Assembly (NCBI GenBank): GCA_023614405.1
Contig: CM042694.1
Coordinates: forward strand, 112,528,685-112,592,684
From: Avena insularis
Taxonomy: Eukaryota; Streptophyta; Magnoliopsida; Poales; Poaceae
Direction of reading: 5' to 3'
DNA length: 64,000 bases
The position numbers and the translations under genes are program-made. The notes below the pieces were generated by a model that ran no database searches, was not told the origin of the DNA, and saw nothing but the letters and a program-made list of their open reading frames with translations. Positions 1-11,159 of the stretch are shown here, in pieces (within the stretch, counting starts at the first letter, position 1; every line of letters starts with the position of its first letter).

Positions 1-1337
1 TGATTCGGCGACCATTATAAAAATATTTAATTTTAATCTAAGTATTTTACACAATGTTTTCTATCCTAGATCTATTTGTTATGAGTGAGCAGTCCTCACG
101 GGCTGCGGCTTTGGGAGAAACCTCGCAACAATTATTTGTATCTAATTCATGGGAGTATTATGTTTTTTTTGCAATAGAAATTTGTACCTTTTGTTTCTTT
201 TTCTCTTGCCTCGATCTATGGACTTGTAGGTACCCAAGATCCCATAGATTGATAAAGGCTCGAGGTGAGATACTTGGCTAGCGGCGATCTCATAGGAACC
301 CTAGTGACAGAAAGGATAGTACGGTCTTCATTTAGCGACCCTTTCGGGATCACAACAACATCACCACTTAATGCTTTGATTTGTGTTTTATACTTAATAA
401 CCGTTTGTAGCCCATTTCTTCGTGGTGCACTCAGTTGGATTAAAAGACTATTGCTATGCCCGCTGCATCACGAGGGCTCTAGTATATTAAGATATGTTTC
501 CCACAAGAGATTATCCATATTCAATCATTACATATGACTATGCTTATTATTATATTTTATCCCATATGATGTGCAGCTGCATATGGATCTTTAACCCTGG
601 CCTATCTTCATCCATTGATTCAACTCATTATAAAAATAAACTAGATTGGTCCGATAAACTAAGGTAAAATAAATAAATAAAGTCTTGTAGACGTGTCCTT
701 TTTATTTTATTTTAGCATTGCTTTTCAAGGTTCGATTAAACCTAGATCTTCTAGGGAAAAAGCTATTATAATATATCCATGAAACCGGATCAAAGGTATC
801 ACCTCCGTCAAAGATACATGGCCAGCCGCGTCGTCCCCGTCTCCGGCGAGGTTCCGACCAGCCGGCAATCCCACTAAGCCCCCTGAACCCGCACCCTGAG
901 CCCTAAGTTTGCTTTCTCGCGGATAGTCGCGCCATCTCTATCGTCGACGAGGTCAGCTGCGTCCTCATCTCCTCGGAGCACCAATGTCTTCCTCATCTCT
1001 GGCTAACCCTATCCCCACACCACCGCTAATGGCCCTATCCCGAGAAGTAAGAACGGTTCTTTTAAAGAAAATCTATACCACAATATATCAAAACAATGAA
1101 TAGTTGATGTCCTAGACAAAAAAATCCATAAAACAACTGCCGATATCATCGTGAGAACAAACACCGACAACATATGGAAATAAAATCGACATGCCTCGTC
1201 GATGGTGAGAAACGAAAACCAAAAAAGTCGAGATCGAACGGAGCAAGATGGCTTCTGTTGTAAAGATCATCCTCTCGATTGCCACGAGAAGAAGGCCAAA
1301 AGCGATAAATTAAGGCAGGATTTGAAGGACCATACCT
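1..1337. other. No recognisable gene; flank of CACTA element
   Basis: AT-rich sequence with no conserved coding frame. A GC-rich island at about 815-1050 looks like plant 5' UTR/N-terminal coding sequence, rich in CCG and TCC, but no protein family can be read from it. Short open frames in both strands lack recognisable motifs. It ends at the CCT target-site duplication of the CACTA element. Confidence 0.5.
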
Positions 1338-1353
1338 CACTACGGGAAAAACT

Positions 1354-1772
1354 GCCGCTGCCGTGTAGACACGGCTTTGCCGTGTGCCAAATAGACTGGA
1401 ACACGGCAAAGTTTGTCTTTGCCGTGTACAACCTAGAAAGCACACGGCAAAGTACGCGAACACGACAAAGAAATATACATGACAAAGACCTACAAAGGAA
1501 CACGGCAAAGAAAAAACACTCGGCAAAGTTGACAGCGGCACACGGCATAGGTGTCATCACGGCAACGAGGTGGGACCCTTGACCTCATAGGTCTACTTGA
1601 CGAGAATGAACTAAGGCAGCAAACGGTGGCCTCTTTGCCGTGTGCCCTCGCCAGCCCTTTGCCGTGTGTATTCCGCAGTATACACGGCAAAGGGTCTTTG
1701 CTGTGTGTATTCCGCAATATACACGGCAAAGGGCCTTTGCCGTGTGTATTCCGATATATACACGGCAAAGTT
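1354..1772. repeat. Left CACTA subterminal repeat array (TTTGCCGTGT)
   Basis: More than a dozen copies of TTTGCCGTGT or its complement ACACGGCAAA occur here, some arranged as hairpins such as the three near-identical inverted pairs around 1660-1770. This is the usual subterminal architecture bound by CACTA TNPA-like proteins. Open frames read through this array are artefacts of the repeat. Confidence 0.85.
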
Positions 1773-1934
1773 CTATTGTTTTTCTTTTTTCTCTTTTATC
1801 ACATTACTCTTAGGAAAATCTTTAAAAAATTATTCTAGTTCAGAAAAATAGAAATAATATATCAAAATTTGCATAAAAATAAGATCTATCTACACACAAA
1901 TATTAGATATTTATGTTAAATATGAATCTCCATA

Positions 1935-3868
1935 CTCGCCATTTTGACCATAGTTTAAAACAGGCATAAAAAATACAAAAATGAGCGAAACAATGTGAGA
2001 CCTTCGCGTGGTGTCATATTTTGTGATATAGTTGAAAGGAAAAATATCAAACTTGGTGCATTGATTATGTCTCAAAAAACCCTTCACAAAATGACCTATC
2101 TCATTCGAGGATTCCTGGTTTTCGGTTCAAATGATCAATGTTATGGCTAGAATCGCAACGTAGTTTGTGATAATGTGACTATATTGTGCATTCATGTGCA
2201 TCATGGGATGGAGAACAATGTTGCAGGAGGAAGTTTTCCTTTTCGTTGCACGGAAAAACCATTTTCTATTTTCGGAGCGCAAAAATCGGGACGTTTTGTG
2301 AAGCAACACCAAATGTTCAATTCAAAAATGCTACCACCCTATTTTTCAAAAATAGTAGAACACCTTACATGAACAATGTCCCAACCGGAGATTTTAAAAC
2401 ATTTCCGTCTATCCCTGGTGAAAAAGATAAATTTCTGCCGAATCGGTAGGAAGTGGGTAAGATATGAACTGCAGGTACATGATCTGATGCTCATGATTTT
2501 TTACAAAAATCATTTTTAGGTTCAAAATATGATGTTTCTTCATAGATCCAATGCAAGTTTAGCTAGGCTCAGCCCGTAGCTAAGAATTGCCATGCCCGCT
2601 GTTCGATTAGGGTTTGACGATAGTTTCAAATAAGCATAACTAAATAAAAAAATCAAAAAAATGCGATACCTTCACGAGGTATCATATTTTGTGATATAGT
2701 TGGAAGGAAAAATATCAAACTTGGTATATTTATTATGTCTCAAAAAAACCTTCACAAAATGACCTATCTCATTCGAGGTTTCTTGGCTTTTGGTTTAAAT
2801 GATCAATGTTATGGGAAGAATCACAACATAGTTTGTGATAACGTGTTCATATTATGCATGAATGTGCATCATGGGATGGGGGACAATATTGCAGGAGGAA
2901 GTTTTCCTTTTCGTCGCACGAAAAAGCCATTTTCTATTTCCGGAGCGCAAAAATCAGGGCGTTTTATGAAGCAACACCAAATGTTCCATTCAAAAATGCT
3001 ATCACCCTATTTTTCAAAAATACTAGACCATCTTACATGAACAATGTCCCAATCGGGGATTTTAAAACCTCTCCGTCCACCCCTGGTGAAAAAGACAATT
3101 TTTTGCTGAATCGGTAGGAAGTGGGTCAGAGATGAACTGCAGGTACATGATATGATGTCATGATTTTTTACAAAAATCATTTTTAAGTTTATAATATGAT
3201 GTTTCTTCAGAGATCCAATGCAAATTTAGCGAGGCTCAACCCCGAGCTAAGAATCGTCATGCCCGTTGTTCGATTATGGTTTGAGGATAGTTTCAAATGA
3301 CCATAACTAAATCAAAAAAAATCAAAGAAATGCAAGACCTTCGCGTGGTGTCATATTTTGTGATATAGTTGGAAGGAAAAATATCAAACTTGATATATTG
3401 ATTATGTCTCAAAAAAACCTTCACAAAATGACCTATCTCATTCGAGGTTTCTTGACTTTTGGTTCAAATGATCAATGTTATGGGCAGAATCACGACATAG
3501 TTTGTGATAATATGTCTATATTGTGCATGCATGTGCATCATGGGATGGAGAACAATATTGCAGGAGAAAGTTTTCCTTTTCGTCGTACAGAAAAGCCATT
3601 TTCTATTTTCAGAGCGTAAAAATCGGGGCATTTTGTGAAGCAACACCAAATGTTCAATTCAAAAAATGCTACCACCTCATTTTTCAAAAATACTAGACCA
3701 TCTTACATGAACAATGTCTCAACCGGAGATTTTAAAACCTTTTCGTCCACTCTTGGTGAAAAAGACAAATTTCTACCGAATCGGTAGGAAGTGGGTCAGA
3801 TATGAACTGCAGGTACATGATATGATGCTCATGATTTTTTACAAAAATCATTTGTAGGTTCACAATAT
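1935..3868. repeat. Three tandem ~668-bp repeat units inside the CACTA element
   Basis: The anchor CCTTCGCGTG / CCTTCACGAG recurs at 2001, 2669 and 3338, giving periods of 668 and 669 bp. Each unit carries the same ordered blocks: TCATATTTTGTGATATAGTT, then CTTCACAAAATGACCTATCT, then GATCAATGTTATGG, then CATCATGGGATGG, then TGAACTGCAGGTACATGAT. Divergence is modest and mostly substitutions. Units start near 1935, 2600 and 3260; the last ends near 3868. Similar short open frames recur in each unit but with different breaks, so coding is doubtful. Confidence 0.85.
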
Positions 3869-4173
3869 GATATGGATGTCATATTTGGATTTCTCTCATT
3901 TTTCTGATCGATTTAGATATTTTATTTGTCGAATTCTGATTTACGGATTTAAATATATGAATCATTCCATATTAAATAGAAAAAGGTAAAAAATAAAATC
4001 ATTTTTTATTTGGATTCAAGATTATTATTATTTATTCATTGTTGTCTACTTAAATAATTGTTTGGAATCTAAAACTGAGATGTGTGACATCATGGTCCAA
4101 TAGTTAATATGATTGTTATGAAAATATTATCGACAATGTATGCTTTCTTTCTCGGAAGCTCATTTGAAAGGAA

Positions 4174-4250
4174 CGAAGAAGTTAAGCGTGCTAGGGCTAG
4201 AGTAATGTTAGGATGGGTGACCGTAGGGGAAGTTTGATCATGAGTGCAAT
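4174..4250 (+). other. 5S rRNA-like segment with Pol III internal-promoter boxes
   Basis: The stretch GAAGTTAAGCGTGCTAGGGC, followed about 10 bases later by AGGATGGGTGACC and GGGGAAGT, matches the 3' two thirds of plant 5S rRNA in order and spacing. These are the A-box, intermediate element and C-box of the 5S internal control region. The 5' part of 5S is not recognisable, so this is a 5S-derived relic inside the CACTA element and not a 5S gene. No clean T-run terminator follows immediately. Confidence 0.75.
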
Positions 4251-4364
4251 TTGACCTAATACTAAGCAAACTTAGGATTAAAAGTATCCCATATGAGATT
4301 AACAAGTAAAAAATATTCAAAAAAGTTTGAAAAAAAATTGATTTTTTTTTTGAAAAGGCAGCCT

Positions 4365-4748
4365 TTTTGCCGTGTACGTGACACACGGCAAAGACGCCTT
4401 TGCCGTGTAGGTTTTATGGGCGACACACGGCAAAGGCAACATTTGTCGTGTATGTTTTATGGGTGACACACGGCAAAGGCTGTCTTTGCCGTGTTGAATT
4501 TATGAATGACACACGGCAAAGAATAGACACCGTCATCTCCAAGAAAACCGTCATCTCACTTTACTTTGCCATATCTACGCGTAAGACACACGGCAAAGGC
4601 TTTGCTGTCTTATTTAGAAAACACACGGCAAAGGGCCTTTGCCGTGACAAATGTTGCCGTGTGGCATTTGCCGTGTGTATACACACGACAAAGCCTTTGC
4701 CGTGTTCCAGAAAGTCTTTGCCATGTGGTTTTGCCACACGGCAAAGAA
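4365..4748. repeat. Right CACTA subterminal repeat array
   Basis: Dense direct and inverted copies of TTTGCCGTGT / ACACGGCAAAG run up to the right terminus, mirroring the left array. Several are paired as short hairpins, for example around 4628-4700. Confidence 0.85.
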
Positions 4749-4767
4749 AGTTTTTCCCGTAGGGCCT

Positions 4768-6440
4768 ATAGGAAATGTATGTTCTGGGATCAACACCAGC
4801 ACACGTAAGGATAGGTGTCTGAGAAGAACTTCTTGCGAGCGTCTTCCTTATCAACACCATGGCTATCAGATGTAGATCTATCCTGACCTACAAAGTTTTC
4901 TAGTTAATATATGAGTTTACCACCCCTCCCGGCGCTGATAAGGCCAGCTAGAGGAGACGGAACCATGGCTGATTGATCTGGAGGACAAAAACTTCTGGCG
5001 GCTAGGGTTACACAAGCGAACATGCTGGAAGAAATTATAAGATATGTAGGGTATAAGAAGGGTGGATGCAAAAGGAAAATAAGGAAACAAAAGCCGAAAA
5101 TGTGGTCATAAAAATTAGTAGAGCTTTTTGGGCCGGCTTTTCTGTTCACTTTTTTCAGTTCCATAGGAAGTGTCATGTACTCTGCCACCATGCTAATGGG
5201 TCAGCCAAGTTTCCATTTTTTGTTGGCTATGGTCAGGGGTGGTTCTTTGTGGAGTTATCTAGGAGGTTCTATGTGCCGCTTTCAACAATGTATCGACCCA
5301 CGCCGCCAGAAGGGATACACTAGTGGGCCTGGTCCATCCTCACGCACTGACCCCTATCTTGTTTCTTCTTCTTCCCCTGCCTCCTTCTTCTTCTTCCTTG
5401 GCACCATTTGTCCCACCCGTCGACCAGCCAGCCACCACTCGCCCCCACCACCAGAACCCTAAGCTTCCACCCCTCCCCCTAGCTTCCCTCTAAGCCTCCC
5501 CTTCATTGCCAGAACCCTATGACCCGTACTCTAGTCCTAAGTTTTCTTCCTCGCCTCCGCACATCAACATTGCATCCATTCATGTCACCCTGTCTTAGAT
5601 GAGGTCTCGGTTGTCTATGATTTCAGCTCCATGTTCTTCCTTCTTCTTGAGCACTTCTATTAGTAAGATATATCTCCATGGTTTTTGTGCGATTTTCTTT
5701 GAAATTTGTTGACTGAATACAAACTTAATCAATCTGGCATGAACTTTAGCCAGGACTGGAGTAGAAGCATATGTCTCTGCATGCAAAGTTGCCTGTCGTT
5801 TTTTTCATATGGAATATCCATGTTCCTGCAAGTGGTGCGGTGTTATCCATCTCATATAAATAAATCATAGGTATACACTCATATAGACACGTTTATTATA
5901 TGATGCTAAATAACGGCTCAGGCCTAGATTCTGTTCCTTTTATGCAACTATGTGAAACTCTTGAGCCGTACATCTAACTGACCCGCTGGACACATCGTTC
6001 ACGCCACACATGCGCGGCACCGTAAGGCATGACCAAAAGCGACCACGCCATGTTGCACCGCACATCACAGGACATGCAAAAACGGGTAGCAGATGGCGCG
6101 ACAAAGCGCGCGTACCCGTCTAGTCTAATCTATCTAGGATATGCGGAGAGATGAGAAGAGAGATACGCCCACAATATCTAGGATATGGCGGGAAGTATGA
6201 GGAGACATATGACATGGACTGACCAGAAGCAACCGGAAACAATAACGCGAGGCCTACCGGTAATTAGGGAATTCACGCACAAGGAAAAAGGGCAAGCAGA
6301 ATCGAACTACAGCACCAGACAGGGTCTACAGTGAAAATCGTATACACGTCGGGCAACGATTGGCTAAAATTAGGAAGCTGCACTAACGGAACGACGGACT
6401 CTTGAGGTGCATCGCTAAAACTCGCTAATCTATTCAATTT
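4768..6440. other. Intergenic, nothing recognised
   Basis: No conserved protein or repeat family is apparent. The interval contains a C-rich stretch (about 5330-5530) with TTCTTCTTC runs resembling a plant 5' UTR, and unremarkable sequence afterwards. Short open frames on both strands have no motif support. Confidence 0.4.
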
Positions 6441-6470
6441 TAATATATATATATATATAATATATATACA
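6441..6470. repeat. AT microsatellite
   Basis: An AT dinucleotide run immediately left of the first MITE. AT runs are common Stowaway/Harbinger-type landing sites. Confidence 0.8.
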
Positions 6471-6806
6471 CCGGGTGTAGTTACACCCACGTGTGTTTAA
6501 CGTAATTTAGGCAGTATCTATCATACAAGAGACTATATATGGGTAGTATGAAGTATATAAGAATATTTGAGCAGTATATATACTATTTTCTTGGTAGTAT
6601 GTAATTTTTATTCACATACTTCTTCTGTACGTACAAATATGACGGTATTTTACATATATACAAAAAACTATGTGTGCATTTGCAATTTTTTCACCTAACT
6701 TACTTGGAAGTATCTTAGATATAATATATGAATATACTCAAACAAATAAAGTATTACAAATACTTCCGTAAGGCAGTATATGAGACGTGGGTGTAGTTAC
6801 ACCCGG
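6471..6806. mobile_element. MITE, ~336 bp, with GGGTGTAGTTACACCC ends
   Basis: The ends CCGGGTGTAGTTACACCC (6471) and GGGTGTAGTTACACCCGG (ending 6806) are inverted repeats of about 22 bp. Each end is itself an imperfect palindrome. The AT-rich core carries several GGCAGTAT-like motifs and no coding frame. Size and structure fit a miniature inverted-repeat element. The superfamily cannot be fixed because the flanks are AT-rich and give no unambiguous TSD. Confidence 0.6.
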
Positions 6807-6842
6807 GAGTAAGAAGTATTTATATATAGAAACCCTACTCAG

Positions 6843-7187
6843 CACCCAGGGTGCAGAATAGTTATTTTGCACCCCACATATTTTTATGTTCTCACATTCA
6901 GAAATTTATGTTTTGTATGATAATAATTATGTTCATATTTATTAGCAATGCAAAAAAATCGACATAAAAATACAATTTTTGAGTCATTATAGTGTAAAAT
7001 ACATAGAAAATATGCATTTTATATCGTATTTTTATACGGTATGTAAACAAATTTTTTTACGACATGTCTAAATTTTCTTATGTTCTTCTTGACTTCTGAG
7101 GTAAGAAAAAATTTACGTGGCGTAAAAATCATGTACGGTTTGAAAGATAGAGGGTGGATAAAGAATAACTATTCTACACCCTGGATG
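6843..7187. mobile_element. MITE, ~345 bp, with CACCCAGGGTGCAGAATAGT ends
   Basis: The left end CACCCAGGGTGCAGAATAGT and the complement of the right end, CATCCAGGGTGTAGAATAGT, form terminal inverted repeats of more than 20 bp with two mismatches. The core is AT-rich and non-coding. It lies only 36 bp from the preceding MITE and is almost the same size. Confidence 0.7.
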
Positions 7188-7200
7188 TCAAATAGCGCCA

Positions 7201-7234
<34 letters not shown>
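7201..7234. repeat. Compound CT/AT microsatellite
   Basis: (CT)n changes into (AT)n at the presumed left border of the Harbinger-like element. Confidence 0.85.
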
Positions 7235-8488
7235 CTCTAACTGATTCATAGGAGTAAAAATAAGCAGCGGTAGCACCTAACCGAACTCCTAAACGGTTAG
7301 ATGAGTAAAATTATACTCATCGGAGGAGTAAAAGTGGCGGTCAACTCCTAAATTTACTCTTCCGAGGCCACTTCCGAGAAAACCTCCCGCCTTCCGACCC
7401 ACCGCACCCATTCCCGCCGGCGACCCCACCCCGGTCCCTCCGCCGTCCTCCGGCCTACCTCTCAGTCCCTCTGCCGCCTCTTGCCGTTGCCGAAATCGAC
7501 GGGGAGACCTAATTTTCGCCGGTCGCCGCCCCGATTTGCTCCAAATTCGGGCTCCGTCGGCGTCGATTCGTCGCAAGCCGAGCCGGCGTGGCCTCTGGTG
7601 ACCACGACAACTCGGAGTTGGCTCCCAGGAGACCGGCCACCACCGATGCCGCGACGCGGCTCATCCTGTCCTCCTAGCCCACCACAGATCCCGCGCAACC
7701 GCCCTCGTCACCCACGACGGGTTTTGTCTGCGCGCGGGACCTCTGGACGGAGTTGGAGGATGCAGGGCCGGCGTCCATCGATGCTGCTGTCGGAGATGGA
7801 TTGCCGGCACCGCCGGCCGCAACCAACACAAGACGGAAAAGGTGAATTTTCCCCCTCTTTTTGGTCATGTTAAATTGGAGCACAAGAAGCCGTGGCTTAT
7901 TTGATTTTTGTTACAAATGAAGTACTAGGACTTCTACATGGACCGAGGATGAAGACAATGAGTTGTATTTTGCATGGCAACATCAAACTCTTGTAGATGA
8001 CGCAATATACGAAGCGAGTGGTGTTCGTCCGCCATTTCAACTTTTTTGGGAGAAAATTCACAAGAATTTCAATGAAAAGACAACCGGAGATGGTAGATCG
8101 CTTTCATCGATGTTAAATAGATGGCACATTCTTGTTATGCGTTTTAATGCATAACAAGAACACTTTGGTTTGTGTCGGTTTCTATCGGGTTGTATCGATA
8201 TCTATGGGGAGAAATATGTACTCTCTATGTATCAATTGTATCGAGTTGTATCGGTATCTATTTTAGGTGTATCGGGATGTATCGGTATCAAAACCTATGA
8301 TAATATATATGATAATATATGTGTTTATATCAACCTATTTGTATTGCGAATGATGAAAAATAGTTTTACTCCTCTAAAAATAGGGATTTGGTTAGGTGCC
8401 GACCACCTTTAGAGGAGTACTTTTACTCCTCTAAAGTTTACTCCTCCATTTACTCTTCTAACCAATTGGGAATCGATTAGAGATGCCC
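7233..8488. mobile_element. Defective PIF/Harbinger-like element
   Basis: The right end, read inward from 8488, is GGGCATCTCTAATCGATTC. The left end TCTCTAACTGATTCATAGG at about 7234 is a partial inverted match whose outermost bases are replaced by the AT microsatellite. Matching blocks of GGAGTAAA and CACCTAACC follow at both ends in inverted orientation. TAA follows the right end, consistent with a TNA target site. The interior holds a GC-rich leader (about 7370-7830) and a Myb/SANT-type ORF1 remnant, but no DDE transposase. Confidence 0.6.
7927..8154 (+). pseudogene. Harbinger ORF1 remnant, Myb/SANT-like DNA-binding domain
   Basis: The frame reads RTSTWTEDEDNELYFAWQHQ and continues through VRPPFQLFWEKIHKNFNE to LNRWHIL before a stop. 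The spaced tryptophans with acidic residues after the first (WTEDED) are typical of the trihelix/Myb-like proteins encoded by PIF/Harbinger ORF1 and their domesticated relatives. In autonomous elements this protein helps the DDE transposase bind TIRs and enter the nucleus. Only about 75 codons remain. There is no convincing ATG in frame (a TTG lies at 7963) and the C-terminal part is missing, so this is a remnant. Confidence 0.65.
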
Positions 8489-8711
8489 TAATCTATCTAT
8501 CTATTAGCGTTCTCATCGCTCATCGGAGACTTGGGCTAACACTGAAGTTGAGTATGCTATTTCTTTTTGTGATACCCAAGTATATATATGATATTTCCCC
8601 CCTCTAGATAAGAAATCGAGGGGACATACTTTTTTGTTTATTGCATAAAAAGTGTAAATAACTTCGATGTACATACACTCATCTGTTGGTATAACAAAGC
8701 ATTGAACACAT

Positions 8712-9478
8712 CTAATGTGACATATTCTGCATAATCTTACGTTGCATGTGATCCACAAAGAAGTGAAAACAACATCTCCATGTCTGAATTGTAAAGAGCA
8801 AAATAAACCATAGCCAAAAGCCAAAAACGATCCCAACGATCACAAAGTAGTACAACCACCGGTCTTCCCCTTCACCATTTCTGTCAACAAGTGCATTTCT
8901 CTCATTAGGTTTAAGCAAACTATCCGTTCAAAGAATGTCGAGAGGAAATCCACATAGCCCATAATTATTAGAATAGATCGATGGGTCAGTTAGGGTCTAA
9001 ATTTGACTCCCAACGGGTATCTTGCCCGACAAATGATTGTTGGAGAGACATTGAGCATGCTAAGCCCCGATAAGTTGGAGATGCTCGGAGGAATTGGTCC
9101 TCGAATTTCATTAGATGATAGGCCAAGGGACTCAAGAATACTCAAGCTACCAATGTCTTCTGGAATGACGCATGATAGATGGTTCCTTGACAGGTTCAAA
9201 TATAGGAGGCGTTGAAGGTTAGTTAATTCACGAGGGATGCATCCAGACAACAAATTGCTCGATAAATCGATGCCGGTTAACGACCATGTTGTTCCCGTTG
9301 AGGTCCAGATAGGTGAGCGCCGAGAGCGCCGCCATTTCCAGGGTGCCAAGCCCGCCGGAGAGACCGAGTCCGTGAAGACTCAGCAACGTGACGCGTTCGG
9401 CGTCGCCGGACACACCATACCATGAGCAGACCGGCGTGTCCTGGGTCCAGCTGGACAGGGCGGCGGGACACACCATAC
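8712..9478 (-). pseudogene. LRR receptor-like protein pseudogene, internally deleted and frameshifted
   Basis: Read on the minus strand, this begins inside the LRR N-terminal cap (AALSSWTQDTPVCSWYGVS), continues into the first LRR, then jumps at about 9290 to the post-island LRRs (LTGIDLSSNLLSG). It ends with the C-terminal transmembrane segment WLYYFVIVGIVFGFW and a short tail. It is closely related to the intact gene at 12752-14446 but lacks about 0.8 kb covering most LRRs and the island domain. The deletion shifts the frame, and a second disruption near 8990 separates the last LRR from the membrane segment. The signal peptide and start codon are absent. It cannot encode a working receptor. 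Confidence 0.88.
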
Positions 9479-9532
9479 CCTTGCTCCCCGTGTTCTTCGG
9501 CAATGCCCAGAAAGACTTGTAGAACTACAACA

Positions 9533-10300
9533 CGATGGTGAAGGCTCGTCACCCGCATGTGGATGACCCCATTAATGCGGAGATCGACGAGGAGTCCTTG
9601 CTCTTAGCGTCACACGGATTAGAGCATGGACGTCTCAAGATTCTTAATAAAAATGTCAAGCCTACCCTCACCACGAGCTTCACGCGTCTCAAGGCTACCC
9701 ACCCCGCCGACGGCCCACCTATCCCGCCTCGTGGGCAGCCTCGTCGATCCACCTCCAGAGATGACGTAGGTTTTCTTATTTTCCCCATCTTTACGACTTT
9801 TGTTCATGCATGGTTAAGTGTTGACGAGAGTCATTGTATTTGAATTTGTAGCCTGAGTTCAAGGCAGCCTACGATGCCGCTCATGACGAATATGAGGTGG
9901 TCTTTCAGCAGCATCAGGCGGCGAGTATGGTCTATACGCAGTACGTAAATGTAAGTTTAAACCTTTACTTTTGCAAAACATATAAGTCGAACTTTCCCTA
10001 GTTTGGTGCTTTAGGGCCTGACATCTAAACTATCTTGTAGACGATGATTGTGGCTATGCAAGCGGGGCAGAGTGTTAATTTAGGGCCCATACCTCCCATG
10101 CCAGGGCTGGCGCCATTCCTGCCATCGAGGGAAAGTTTCCGTCGGACATACTACGGATCATCACCGGTAAGTTCTTTGCCAAACCACCGGTTACCGTTTT
10201 ACTTTGCCTCGCAAATTGCTAACATGTAGGGAACATGTAGGGGGCGGGACATTCCGAGAACGAGCACTTTGGTCATGCCTCGCCGGGTAGCCATCGGATG
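9533..10300 (+). pseudogene. CACTA transposase-gene C-terminal exons (fragment)
   Basis: Three or four exons can be followed by splice sites: one ending at 9765 (GTAGGT donor), one at 9852-9950 (TAG acceptor, GTAAGT donor) and one at 10041-10166 (TAG acceptor, GTAAGT donor), with a further exon probably starting near 10241. The second exon reads PEFKAAYDAAHDEYEVVFQQ, typical of the hydrophilic C-terminal region of grass CACTA transposase-associated proteins. The first exon holds HPHVDDPINAEIDEESLLLA. A stop codon lies just upstream (about 9520) in frame and the catalytic region is missing. The intact splice sites suggest fairly recent truncation. Confidence 0.55.
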
Positions 10301-10699
10301 ATCACACCCGCCCACCCCGATGGTCCTTCGCCTGGTCGTTCTGCTGGTGGTGCTTCGCTGACAACTCCCTGGTGGTTCTTCTGCTGCTTCTACTGCACGG
10401 CGACCTCGTCGGGCGTCGCCTATTCTCACCAGGGGAGATCAGGGGTTCACCCCGTCTCCTCCACAGTACCCGTCTCCTCCAGAGTAGTATGGATGTCGGC
10501 TTGTATACATCAAGGATATGATATGTTTGAACGATGTTTGAATGATGTATGAATGATATGATGATGCGATCATGCTTGAATGATGTTAATAATTATTGCT
10601 GTTAAATATTGATGCTTTGGATGAGTTAATTGCTGTTAAATATTGATAATTACTGCTGTCATTTCTGTGAAATTAAACAGAAAAAATTAAAAAAAATCT

Positions 10700-11158
10700 G
10701 GGCTGGCCCTACGCCGAGGGCTAGGCCGTCGGCGTAGCTCGCTGCGTGTGATGAAATGGTCAGGGCTACGCCGTCGACGTAGGTCCAGGCCTGGACGCTC
10801 TCTTGGGTTTACGCGTGGCACGATACGCCGAGGGGGATGCCGTCGGCGTAGCTCCGCGGCTGGGCGGCTCAGAGCGGGCACGTGTCCAGCTATGTCGACG
10901 GCCTGGCCATCGGCGCGCCGTTACCTCGTCGTCGAACGGCGTTTGGGCTCTCCGCCGACGACGAGTACGCCGACGGCGCCATCGGCATAAGCTACGCCGA
11001 GGGTTTTCCAGCTACGCCGAGGGCCGCCTCGTCTCCGCCGAGGAGCAGCGTCGCCGAGGAGCTACGCCGAGGGCTGCCGTCGGCGTAGCCTACGCCGACG
11101 GTTTAGCTGGCTATGCCGACGGCTATCTGCCCTCGGCGTAGCGTTCGATTCCTGTAGT
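10700..11158. repeat. CACTA subterminal repeats (CTACGCCGAGGG / CCGTCGGCGTAG)
   Basis: Roughly fifteen direct and inverted copies of a 12-bp GC-rich motif occur between 10700 and the TIR. The GC-rich open frames read across this region on both strands are by-products of the array. Confidence 0.8.
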
Positions 11159-11159
11159 G

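Larger units (their letters stand above)
1338..4764. mobile_element. Complete non-autonomous CACTA (En/Spm) DNA transposon
   Basis: The left end reads CACTACGGGAAAAACT at 1338. The right end at 4749-4764 is its inverted complement with one mismatch. The element is flanked by a perfect 3-bp target-site duplication, CCT at 1335-1337 and 4765-4767, as expected for CACTA elements. Both subterminal zones are packed with direct and inverted copies of TTTGCCGTGT, the presumed transposase-binding sites. No transposase is encoded: the 3.4-kb interior holds a triplicated 668-bp segment and a 5S-rRNA-like stretch. Mobility would need a transposase supplied in trans. The good ends and matching TSD suggest an insertion that is not very old. 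Confidence 0.92.
9479..11159 (+). mobile_element. 5'-truncated CACTA element (3' part with transposase exons and TIR)
   Basis: The right terminus, complement of 11151-11159, reads CACTACAGG. The 450 bp inside it are filled with CTACGCCGAGGG and CCGTCGGCGTAG copies, a CACTA subterminal array. Upstream lie the last exons of a plant En/Spm transposase-type gene on the plus strand. The left end of the element is missing, and the fragment joins LRR-pseudogene sequence at about 9479. LRR-pseudogene sequence also flanks the right terminus. Confidence 0.75.

Noticed and set aside
1146..1851. Overlapping open frames of 69-131 codons on both strands
   Set aside because: They run through the CACTA TTTGCCGTGT array; open frames are produced by the repeat and have no conserved motif.
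4174..4250. Functional 5S rRNA gene
   Set aside because: Only the 3' two thirds is recognisable, with substitutions, and no proper 5' end or terminator is seen.
7289..7883. GC-rich open frames of 69-130 codons on both strands
   Set aside because: They lie in the leader of the Harbinger-like element; composition-driven, Arg/Pro-rich, no domain.
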